Made by a program: the position numbers and the translations under genes
Source: Adiantum capillus-veneris
Taxonomy: Eukaryota > Streptophyta > Polypodiopsida > Polypodiales > Pteridaceae
Reading direction: 5' to 3'
DNA length: 64,000 nucleotides
NCBI GenBank assembly: GCA_014529385.2
Contig: CM043961.1
Span: 16,474,478 to 16,538,477 of the forward strand
Shown here: positions 41,070 through 50,468 of the stretch, piece after piece
Position numbering within the stretch: the stretch's first letter is position 1
Layout: every line of letters starts with the position of its first letter
Notes under the pieces: generated by a model
Databases searched by the model: none
Seen by the model: the letters and a program-made list of their open reading frames with translations, nothing else
What the model was told of the DNA's origin: nothing

Positions 41070-42515
41070 TTTCCCCTTCTTCCAGATAGGAGTGTCTAAA
41101 ATCCTAGGAGGATTAGTACCGGCAATTTTGTGAGTTTGTTCGCAGGACCTACATGTCTGGAGAAGTCCATTAGATTAGGTTTTGCAAATTTGGAACCCTC
41201 TTGCATAAATGATTTGTACAAGCGTTTGATAGATATTATTACACCACGGTGGACATTTGCCATGACGTGCATGTAGTTATAGGTTAGAGAAATCCTTTCC
41301 TTGCTATCTGAGTGGATGCTTCCACTGGGTGGGGACTGGACCAATGTGATCTCGTCTTGACACTGGCGGTCCGGCTTATGGAGAAGAGACCAAGGCCTTC
41401 TTCAACCAAGAGTCACACCCTTATGAAAATATTGCACTACTGATTAACCCCTCTGCATCCGAAGAGGGAACTAGTAAAGCTCCAATTTCTTTCATGCATA
41501 GAAATCAATTCAATCCAACAAGCCATTCCCTACGTTGATCAGATTCTTGGGTGGGCATATGTGCGACAATTTCACCCAGAAACTGACCCCCTGGCCAAAC
41601 TCATCAATAAATCATTTTTGGGTGTAGTGGATAGTTTGCCCTACCTAAGCCTAAGGAGATTTATAAGTCCAAATCTTACCTACAAAGGGAGCCAAGAGCC
41701 TAGCACTCTCTATAGGTTTCCTGCTGTGGCAATCAGCCCTACCATTTTTGCACAAAACGCCAGGCAAGCCATCGTGCTAGCTTTCAGCCAACGTTTTCAG
41801 TTTCAGCCCTCTTCCTCGCTGGATTGGTGCCAGATCTGCTAACGCGAGCCCTCACGGATCAGCCAGCGTTTTCAGTTTCAGCCCTCTTCCTTGCCGGATT
41901 GGTGCTACATCTACTAATGTGAGCCCTCACGGATGCGGTTTGGTACTTTGGCAGCCCATTGAGCCTCCCCTCGGCCATTCCCTAGCCAGCATCGAGTGCT
42001 CTATTCCTGTCCATCATCGGCATCGTCGAGATCTGTGTTTTCAGCCCTTCATTCCTCTCACATCGGGAGAGCAATTCAGCCCCAAATCTATCCCTTGGTG
42101 GCCATCAGCAATCCCACATTGAAAAGGATCTAAAGGTGCATCAAATCAATCCCGGAGGTGCCTCGCCTTGAGAAGTACCGCGGCAACAGTCATCATTCGA
42201 GTCAGTAGAGTCTGCACTTTAGGTATTGCATATGTGTACATTCTATTTTACGCAATCTAAAGCAAATGCCACATCGGCAACGGTGTGGGGGGCCCTTGAG
42301 AGGGTTGGTTGGGACCCCATCGGGTGTCATTCTCCTCTCTCTCTCTCTCTCTCTCCACATCTTTATTGCTCTCTCTTAGTCTCTCTCTTCAGGGAAAAGT
42401 AAAACGAACCATAATTTAAGCTAAAAGGAATCACTAACGCAAGGAAAGAGAGAAAAGGATTTTGTGAAAGTGTAAAACCTAGATCTTCACCTTTTCAATT
42501 CCGTTGCACTTGACA
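41070..42515 (+). repeat. T7 3' LTR, second part
   Basis: It resumes T2-LTR homology at CCCCTTCTTCCAGATAGGAG and ends TTGACA at 42515. It includes two near-identical segments (about 41793-41850 and 41863-41920, CGTTTTCAGTTTCAGCCCTC) and (CT)10 at 42335-42354. Confidence 0.85.
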
Positions 42516-42751
42516 CTTCTTTTAAAAAGCGTTGTCAAACTCTATGTGCAAGTACAATCTCTGCTTTTCTGCGCTTGGCTTTGCTTTTTGTTTCATTACC
42601 GACTTGAGAGGAGAATTGATGGCCTCTCGCCATCTTGAGTGAATCTCGATAAACGGGTAATTTTTCAAGCGATTCACATATTGGAGTACTTGATCAATCT
42701 TTTCATGAGCACGGATCCTCTGTAGAAGAAGAATCGTGCGAACTGTGATAT
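42516..42751. other. Spacer between T7 and T9
   Basis: No coding or LTR homology is recognised. The last 15 bp (42738-42752) weakly resemble the complement of a decayed iMet primer site. Confidence 0.4.
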
Positions 42752-42818
42752 TGCTATTACAGGCTTGAACACTCCAAGCGAGAATTCAATAGCAACACAT
42801 GAATAAAAATTGCAAATT

Positions 42819-42885
<67 letters not shown>

Positions 42886-43438
42886 CGGCACAATGGAGTT
42901 CCAAGCCAAAATGCTCTGGCTCTAAAGCTGGCCCCGAAGACTGGTGCCCCTTCTGGTATTTCTTTATTATTGCTTTGCAAAGGTACAACTGCTCGAGGGT
43001 CCAGTTCTCTCTGAGACTCTGCTTTTAGATGCTCTTCGAAGAATGGCCCTCTGGGCACTTATAAACAGTAAAAGGGATGCCCAAAGTAGAGCCCCAAAGG
43101 CATCTAGTTCAAAAGCTTCAGTGCCCAAAAGCATCTGCTCCCAAAAGCATGCACAAAACCAATTTGCAGAATTCCATACAGCCTGCCACGTCAGCATGTC
43201 AATGCAAATTTCAAAAACCCATAGCACCATCTACACTTTTGACTTTTTAGGGTTTAGGCCCCTCGGTCGGTGCTCTTCAAGTCAATAGGGTTAGGGTTAG
43301 GGTTTAAAAACCTAATCTCTTAGGCCCCTCGCCCACATTTCTGGGTTCAGATCTTCTAGATTAGAGTTTTTAACTCTAACCCCTTGTCCTCTTGGCAAAT
43401 CCTTCAGGTTGGTCATGCCACATCATCACTTTGTGCCA
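42752..43438 (-). repeat. T9: solo-LTR-like copy with an expanded GA tract
   Basis: The left edge (ATTACAGGCTTGAACACTCC) matches the complement of the T4 LTR end (TGTAACAGACTTGGACACTCC in register). The R-region block is at about 42940-42965 (GGTGCCCCTTCTGGTATTTC). The right edge near 43438 resembles the TTTGTGACA end of T8. No internal region flanks it. The GA tract at 42819-42883 replaces the (GA)4 found in T8. Confidence 0.75.
42819..42883. repeat. (GA)32 microsatellite inside the T9 LTR
   Basis: This is an uninterrupted tract of about 65 bp flanked by LTR sequence on both sides. Confidence 0.95.
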
Positions 43439-43670
43439 TGTACCCTACAGATACAATCACAATGATGGGTTTCAAAGAAGGAAAATTTCATGAATGGAAA
43501 TTGTTAAAAACAATCAATTTTTTAGAGCAGATTCTTCCTTGGTTGGTCATCACTTTGTGCCATTTACCCTACAGATTCAATCACAATGATTGATTTCAAA
43601 GAAGGAAAATTTCATGAATGGAAATTGTTAAAAGCAACCAACTTTTTAGAGCAGATTCTTCCTCTGTCCC
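43424..43670. repeat. Two-copy tandem repeat of about 124 bp
   Basis: Units begin near GGTCAT..CATCACTTTGTGCC (43424 and 43548) and share TTTCAAAGAAGGAAAATTTC and GAGCAGATTCTTCC. The first unit overlaps the T9 edge, so it includes LTR terminal sequence. Confidence 0.82.
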
Positions 43671-44330
43671 CCCTTTTGCCTGTCCTGTATTTTGAGAGCG
43701 TAGCTGTTGCCAATTTTCTCGTATATGGATGTCATCTAATCATGTCTATGTTTGTTTAGCCTAACTGAAAGGGATGTGCAAAGGGTAGAAGGCCAGCCAC
43801 CGTCACAGGTTGTTTTGGGTGGTACTGTTTATTGTTTACACGATCAAGTGTGCATCCAAACAAATGTACTGGTCCAAACAGTACAGAATTGCGTAGGGGT
43901 TTTGATGCTTTTGTGAAAAGTGGGATCACATCCAATAAAATGGGTATAGCTCTAGCGTTTGTATGAAAATGTATTATCATTTTAGTCGTAAAAGAAAAAA
44001 TTTTACGCACTGATACGTACCGAAATTTTTACCAGTACGAAGTACATACCTTACATATCGATTACGTACCATACACTACGTATCTTTCCAACTATAGACA
44101 TTGTTTGTGATTTTGAAGTTGTTGACAAGGAGGTGGAAGGGGCTTGATCATTATTATCTCTCACACTAGTTTGTATATTGATACATCTGGTCATCCTGGA
44201 GGAGTGTTTTAGGGTTTTCTGTTCCAAGGAACGTTTCTTTATGGCAATTTGCCTGTTACTAGTTTTGAAATAGCTTGTTTGTACAACTTGCTGCTTGACA
44301 TGCGTCTGATATCCTCTTCTTCATTTTCAG
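43671..44330. other. Upstream region of the membrane-protein gene, with a putative acceptor
   Basis: No promoter is identified. The sequence ending TTCTTCATTTTCAG at 44330 is a good 3' splice site directly upstream of the start chosen at 44357. An upstream, probably 5' UTR, exon is therefore expected in or before this stretch. Confidence 0.5.
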
Positions 44331-44356
44331 AAAGGGAAGCAAAGAGAGGCTGTGTC

Positions 44357-45895
44357 ATGTCAGACAATAAGTCAGGCTCCAATCGGTATGAAATTCCCTC
44401 CAATAGGTGCTTCACAGATGACCAAGAAACAGAAGCAGACACTTTCCGTATCTACAGACATTATCAGATGCTTTCAGCTGGGAAACCAGTTCCAGTATCG
44501 ATGGCTATGGATAAATGTGAGGGGCTATCATGTTTGCCTGGAGAGTGTTGGAGTGACCTAAGTGCAAAGACGGATCTTCCATGGCAATTTGGTCCTGGCA
44601 GTCCTCTTGATATTGACTCGCAATACATAACCGTAGAAAAATCCCCTATTCCAGGTTTAGGAGATTTTGCAGTTTTAAAGGACTGCAAGAAACCTTCTGA
44701 GTCGGAGCTGGAGTGGCAGTGGATAATGGATCAACAACAGACTTACAAAAGTGAGTGGTTTGCTACAAACAATGAAGAACCGAGCAATACTGCTGACAAG
44801 GAAGAAGGTTTAAGACTTGAAACTGATTCATCCACCACCACCACCACAAGCTCTATGTTCAGTGGATCCAAAACCGAAGGATCGTCAGATGCTGGGACTA
44901 GCAATTCTTCGAAAGTATCTGGAAATCTGTCAGTAGAATTGAATGTCGCAAAAGCATCTCACAGAGAAGGTGCCATGTGGCGAACTGCAGACAGCAAAGA
45001 GCTTGCAGCCTTGGTTTCTCAGAAAGGTCATGGGTACCTGGAAAATTGTGATTTGCCCCACTCTCAGAGTTCGTTTACATGGAAGGGACCACTGGCCAAT
45101 TGTGACTTCAATTCTTTGAAAGACATGAAGTCTGCTAATTCCTCAGCAGACAAGGTTTTGTTGGCTTCACTACTATGCCCACAAGAACCAAGGCAGTCAG
45201 AGAACAGCATGTCTGAACCTCAGCCAATCCCGTCTACTTTCCCACAATCTTCTTCAATAAAAAGGTGATGTAATGTATTGAACAATTTGAAACATTGCTT
45301 CCATTGCTTTTGTAGTTGTCACTCAGAATGTTTTCTTTCTTTCAGCTCTGAGGATCAGACCATGGCTTGGAAAACACATAGTGGAAGACATATAGGTGTT
45401 AGTAAGCATGGCTTTGAGGCACTTGGCGAAGCCCTTTGCCACTCACAAACACGTGCACGACAAGCTGAAAAGCTGGCAGCACAAGCATTGCAAGAAAGAG
45501 AGAAGCTTGCCCGGTTGCTGTTCAGGGAGTCATGGACAGCGCGTACATACAAGCAGTGGGTGCAGACTTTGGAGTTGGAAAACATGTGGCTGAAGATGTG
45601 TTCCGGGAGGGATATGGAGGTTTGGATGGGTAAGGAGCTGTCGGAAATTTCTAGTGCTGCTGAACAGATAGTGAGCAACCCCTTGAAACACATTGGAAAA
45701 CGTGCTTCTCGGAAGAAGACGCACCACCACTTACCGAGCGCATGGGAAGGCAGACATCACAAGCATGGCTCTGTTCCAGAAAGTAGTGTTTGGTTGCGTT
45801 GCACAATTGGACTTGCGTTTGCCCTTGGGTTGAGCTTTGCAGGTGCTGGCCTTATGATTGGGTGGAGCATGGGGTGGATATTACTTTCTCATTGA
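44357..45895 (+). CDS. Plant-specific single-pass membrane protein of unknown function (485 aa, two coding exons)
   Basis: Exon 1 is 44357-45264 and exon 2 is 45346-45895, joined across an 81-bp intron (GTGATG...TTTCTTTCAG) in phase 2 to give SSSIK-SSEDQ. The start is the ATG at 44357 (MSDNKSGSNRYEIP), 27 bp after a strong acceptor at 44330. An in-frame ATG at 44300-44302 lies before that acceptor and is less likely. The N-terminal two thirds are hydrophilic and Ser/Thr-rich (STTTTTSSMFSGS), with a conserved-looking WQWIMDQQQTYKSEW. Exon 2 holds a charged helical segment (LGEALCHSQTRARQAEKLAAQALQ, about residues 325-350), an aromatic YKQWVQTLELENMWLK, a basic linker and a C-terminal membrane helix (CTIGLAFALGLSFAGAGLMI and following). 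I recall uncharacterised plant proteins with the EALCHSQTRAREAEK and AFALGLSLAGAGLLLGW motifs. Function is unknown; a tail-anchored or C-terminally anchored location is inferred. Confidence 0.85.
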
Positions 45896-46732
45896 GTTCA
45901 CATTTTTCTGTGAGGAGTTCACTTTCGTATATAAATACTTTTCACTATACAATAGGTTTTAAGGCTCAAATGGTAGGATATGTGAAGGTGCTCCATGTAT
46001 AGGGCAGAAAATGCAGGAACGCCTCGTTTGTACAATTTGTACATCCGCTGTATAGTGACTAGCTTTTTGCAAAATATTGTATCTAATGCGTTGATGACGG
46101 ATTTGTGTGTGGTGGTGCAACAATTCGTGAATTCTCTGATCTGATAAATAAGGTCTTTCAGTTGATTATTAAGCCCTGAATGCTTGGATGTACATGCATA
46201 TGACGTTGCTCACTACTCACGTGTGCAAATTTCTGTAAAACTGATTGAAGATTGTATTTCATTGAAAAAAACCAAAGCTTCGATTGTCTCCACTCAATGT
46301 ATATCCTCTCTCAAGATGATTGCATCCGGTGATATTGCGACAGAAATAGCACAAAAGAGTTGGACTCCATAAAGGGAGATAAGAGGGGTAAGACTTTCCA
46401 AGCCATCTGTATGGTCACTATGTGGTGACACAATGCAGGGATCAAGGAAGGATGCATCACAAATATTACCGAGTAAAGAAGCTGAAAGGCCCCATTAACA
46501 CTACCACAATTTATGTGTAGAGGTGGTCCTTTATACATGAACTTCTTAACCTCTCTTATACAGTGTGTTAAGTTGCTTCATTACTCTTACCATTGATCCA
46601 AATCATTCTACCCATTTTGAAAGCTTCATAATAGGTTTATGTTGAAGCAATAACAATAATTAGTCCTCTAACAAAGCTTCATAAGAGGGTTTTGCGGTTC
46701 AAAAATCTAAGGCTGTGATCCAATGATAGAAA
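45896..46732. other. Intergenic region between convergent genes
   Basis: It should hold the 3' UTRs of the membrane-protein gene and of the EPFL gene. A possible poly(A) signal region, GATAAATAA, lies near 46143. No other ORF is credible. Confidence 0.5.
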
Positions 46733-46993
46733 TTAAGGCATATAGAATTTGCCTTTACATTGGCATCTCCATGCTTGGGGATAGTATTGCTCACCATCAT
46801 CTTGTGCATGTGGATCGTAGCCGGTGCTGGTAGTGCCACTACTGCTACCCATGGTTTTTGAATTGCCAGTGGGGTCTACACGCATCTGAATTGGCCGGCA
46901 GGGGACACAGCCATTGCATTTGGCAAAACTGCAGCTTCTTGGAATCGAACCCATCACCTCTTGTGAGACTGTCCTCCTCCATTCTGATGAAGT
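46733..46993 (-). CDS. EPFL family secreted cysteine-rich peptide, last exon
   Basis: The minus strand encodes TSSEWRRTVSQEV followed by the mature EPF/EPFL domain: GSIPRSC, AKC, NGC, VPC, a long loop, then YYPQAWRCQCKGKFYMP and a TAA stop (46733-46735). All six cysteines of the family are present, as C-x4-C-x2-C-x2-C and a final C-x-C. The exon starts at 46993 after an acceptor (TTATTATGTGCAG). EPFL peptides are secreted ligands of ERECTA-family receptor kinases, with TOO MANY MOUTHS in some tissues, and control stomatal spacing and organ growth. The ending resembles EPFL4/5/6. The Ser/Gly/Thr-rich loop of about 40 residues (MGSSSGTTSTGYDPHAQDD) is longer than theirs and recalls the long loop of EPFL2, so I do not assign a subgroup. 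The signal-peptide exon was not found upstream, to the limit of my reading. Confidence 0.88.
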   Translation of the reverse strand, partial: TSSEWRRTVSQEVMGSIPRSCSFAKCNGCVPCRPIQMRVDPTGNSKTMGSSSGTTSTGYDPHAQDDGEQYYPQAWRCQCKGKFYMP

Positions 46994-47010
46994 CTGCACA
47001 TAATAAACAC

Positions 47011-47042
<32 letters not shown>

Positions 47043-47271
47043 GATAGAGTTAGAACCGACCGAGGATAGTTGAACCAGGCTTTTATTTATTTTATAGCAA
47101 TAATGTCACACGTTAGTTTCTTGGCCTACATGACTATATTTAAAGGTTTTTACACTAAATTTCTTTAAAGTTTTTAGGTTTTCTCACCTTTAAATTTAAA
47201 ATCTAGAGGTGAATCTCAAAATTTGTAGGTGGGATTATATTAAACCTAGGTTTTTCCTGAGCACTAAGAAG

Positions 47272-47273
<2 letters not shown>

Positions 47274-47344
<71 letters not shown>
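47274..47344. repeat. Compound microsatellite (CT)16(CA)20
   Basis: A CT run from 47274 switches to CA at 47305 and ends at 47344. Confidence 0.95.
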
Positions 47345-47345
<1 letters not shown>

Positions 47346-48587
47346 CATATAGATAATCTTTGTGAGAATGTAAAAAGGTAAGCGTTACTTGTTTCAAATG
47401 TTGGAACACATGGATGGGAGGTATTCTACACTTCTCACCAAACTTAAGATACCTTTCCAAATATGCTTGGGGTTCTCTCTCTCTCTCTCTCTCTCTCTCA
47501 TGGGACTGTGGACTCTACAATGGTTGCTCTTTTTGTTAGCAAGGTTGATAGGTTTGAGGCTATTGGCAAGGTCTTGAGTTCAACTCCTCGTCGGTGGATA
47601 GATCTTTAAAGTATCTTGGGATAGTCCCATCATCATAAATATTCCTGAGAGTATTGCCCTCATATGCTAATAGTATGAGACTCAATTAATGCACAAAAGT
47701 GTATAGTTTTCTAGCATTTAAGTAGAGCTACCACAATTTTCAATATTGGCGTTAAGTCATGATTACAACTAATAATTAAAGTGCGATTTTCCATTTTGGG
47801 ACCAAATAACATCACTCTTTCTTTGGTTACTTGGCATGGTTTGGGTGTCCCAATGTTGATGATGGGCATAAGCGTATTGCCTTGCACGGTTGATTCTATT
47901 CATTTGAGTAGAATAAGCTAAATGGTGTCCACCTTATCTGATATCCTCAATAGTGCATCTTTCACTTTGATGGACTATTCGCTAGAGGCTACTTGGAGCA
48001 GTAATTTGTCTTGCTACATCCACATTGATAGAAGTGGTTTTTAAGTCATTAGTAGAGGTGGTTTTTTCTTAACTTGACCATAAGAAGTCAAATTTTCTTA
48101 TAATATTGAGTCTCTATTGAGTACTTGTCTATCTTTTAGGCTTGTGAAACAGGGTCCTCGTCTCTCTCTGTAGCTTGCGCTACCCTTGTCGTCCCTCAAA
48201 GAAAAAAGAAAAAACAAGGACACATAGCATTGCTGAATGAGTGAAAAGGACAATGTTCCATCCAATATCTTGGCCCTTAGTTGAAATGTCAACTCATGCA
48301 TGTGGAGCCCCATTGCAAATTTAACCCCTCTCCCTCTACTTACTTGTGTTGCACTCTTGTGCCCTTCCGAGGGCTATCCAATGAGCCCTTTACACACATA
48401 TTGCATATGCAAGCAACTACATGCAGTAGAACATATGCATTGTAGTTGATACTTATATTACCAACGTATGCATAGTTGTGTAGCTAATCTTATTTGGACC
48501 TCTTCAATATATAATATGGAATCTGTATGTTTGGATTATTGTGACCAATATGTTAAGGTTGTGTCCATTTTTCTTCTAGCGTGCGCG

Positions 48588-48641
<54 letters not shown>
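48588..48641. repeat. Compound microsatellite (CT)n(CA)n
   Basis: CT runs 48588-48608 and CA 48609-48641, preceded by GTGCGCG. Confidence 0.95.
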
Positions 48642-48644
<3 letters not shown>

Positions 48645-49101
48645 GGTGCTATGGTGTGGTACGTCTTCATCTTGCCAATCTTAATCATCTCTATTTCATG
48701 CTTGTACTCATCAAGTAGCTTAATTCATGGTACAATTAACAGATAAGCTACTCAATTTATATTCTAGTGTGAAGTCATTTAATGGATTTCTCTCATCATA
48801 CCTTCCAAGTGTACATAATTATAGTTGCTCGCATCTACATATAGATATTTCAAGGTTTTAAGATGATTTCTTGTTTGCTAAATTATGCATGTAGATAGTG
48901 CATCTACATTCATTTTGAGTAAAATATATAGCTACTGTAATCAACCTCATTTTGTTCATGAAGAGACAAACATGTTCTGATATGCTTTTTAGGGACAAAA
49001 TAATGCAGGCTAATTGTCTTGTAATGATAGAAGCACTTGTGTTTTTCAATATTGTGATGACTCAAAAGCTATTTAGTAATCCTATTGTTATTTTGTATCC
49101 T

Positions 49102-49133
49102 CCCCCCCCCCCCCCCCCCCTTGCCCCGGCGCG

Positions 49134-49188
<55 letters not shown>
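49102..49188. repeat. C19 run and (CT)13(CA)15 tract
   Basis: A run of about 19 C (49102-49120) is separated by TTGCCCCGGCGCG from a CT tract (49134-49159) and a CA tract (49159-49188). This stretch is prone to assembly and length error. Confidence 0.93.
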
Positions 49189-49192
<4 letters not shown>

Positions 49193-49596
49193 ATAAGCTG
49201 TGTGGTGATGCTCGTTTACAAAGAAGCCCATTGTACTAAGAACACAAGTATTCACGTATGCTTGCATTGGAACATAGCTACCATAGTTTTCTTGATCTAA
49301 TGTAGTTAGTGCTCATGATTATAGTGTAAACTTTTCAGTGCTATTGCAGTCGATTTTATCTGATGATCTTAATTTTTAAGTTAAAGCGTGGGTAGTATTT
49401 TTACATAGAAAATCCTAGTAAATATCTGAGATATTTGTGAAAATCTCGATTGTTTTCTTTGAGCTTCATTTTGAGGGTAAAAAATGAGGCATAATAATAA
49501 GAAATCTATAGACACCTTTTCAATTTTTGTGCATTAATTAACTCTTGATTGTTCAGACAATATGTTGTTAAATTTAGAAAAACAATTCTCGAGCTC

Positions 49597-50468
49597 GATG
49601 CTCCATGTAGCACATAAATGTTAGCAATGAGCTTTTTCGTTTGCTCAAGCGGTGCTAACCTATAATAGTTACATAAGTTGGCTAGATAGGACATCATTAA
49701 CACCCTAAGGTCTTGGAGTATGGATGGCTAGGGTACTAAAGGGGCCAACTTAGAGCTAGTTAAGGTGGGCAATAAATTCTCGCCGGCAATATGCTGCACT
49801 GTTTTTAGATTGCATGGGCACAATCCAAAGAGCACAGCAGCACCTACCTAGGCCTCTCTTAGAAATCACATCGTGAATAGAGCTCCGATGGTGACACATG
49901 ACAGAGAAAAAAAAAATTGTGTAACAAAAGTGGCTGTGAATGGGAGGCCACACCAAGGGGTATAATGTGACATTGCAACCAACGGTCTTGAACCTTGATC
50001 AAACATCATAGATTCTAAGTTGCACTCAACTTGATGCTCCATGTAGCACATAAATGTTAGCAATGAGCTTTTTTGCTTCCTCAAATGGTGCTAAACTATA
50101 ACAGTTACATAAGTTATATGGCTAGACAGGACGTCACTAACACCCTAAGGTCTTGGAATATGGATGGCTAGGGTAAAGGGGCCAACTTAGGGCCACCTAA
50201 GGTGGGCGAAAAATTCTCATTGGCATGCTGCATTGTTTTCAGATTGCATATTGGGCACGATCCAAAGAGTGCAGCAACGCCACCTTCCTCCCCTAGAAAT
50301 CACACCGCCAATAGAGCTCCCATTGCGACACACGATGGTGATACAAAAATTGTGTGTGACAAAAGTGGCCATGAATGGAAGGTCACACCAAGTGGGTATA
50401 ATGTGACATTGCAACCAATGGGTCTTGGACCTTGATCTAACATCATAGATTGTGAGTTGCACTCAGCT
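49597..50468 (-). repeat. Two-copy tandem repeat (436-bp period) with tRNA-like SINE heads
   Basis: Copies starting GATGCTCCATGTAGCACATA at 49597 and 50033 are diverged but alignable throughout. On the minus strand each has a B-box-like GGTTCAAGACC (49984-49994) or GGTCCAAGACC (50421-50431). The second copy also has an upstream GAGGTGGTTAGCTGAG, about 42 bp away, like the A-box region of Ser/Leu tRNAs. This fits a tRNA-derived SINE unit later duplicated in tandem. No poly(A) end or TSD was defined. Confidence 0.6.

Larger units (their letters stand above)
35915..42515 (+). mobile_element. T7: 5'-truncated Ty3/gypsy element of the T2 family
   Basis: Coding begins abruptly inside RT (CVDYRALNKIKVKNKF region) and proceeds through RNase H, integrase and chromodomain to a 3' LTR starting at 38224. 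T8 interrupts the LTR at 38289/38290; it resumes at 41070 and ends near 42515 (TTGACA). LTR and chromodomain ending match T2. Gag, protease, primer site and 5' LTR are absent. Confidence 0.82.
46994..49596. other. Probable EPFL intron or intergenic DNA, microsatellite-rich
   Basis: Because the EPFL exon has an acceptor, sequence from 46994 rightward should be intron for an unknown distance. It contains CT tracts at 47014-47041 and 47474-47499, compound CT-CA tracts at 47274-47344, 48588-48641 and 49134-49188, and a C19 run at 49102-49120. Around 47533-47600 a tRNA-like segment (AGGTCTTGAGTTCAACTCC, B-box-like) may be a SINE scrap. No further exon was recognised. Confidence 0.5.

Noticed and set aside
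43285-43308. Telomere-like run GGGTTAGGGTTAGGGTTTA
   Set aside because: Only about three units, embedded in the T9 LTR; too short for an interstitial telomere tract.
46935-46950. GGTTCGATTCC-like tRNA B-box on the minus strand
   Set aside because: It falls on the codons for GSIPRS of the EPFL exon, and no acceptor stem or A-box is positioned correctly.
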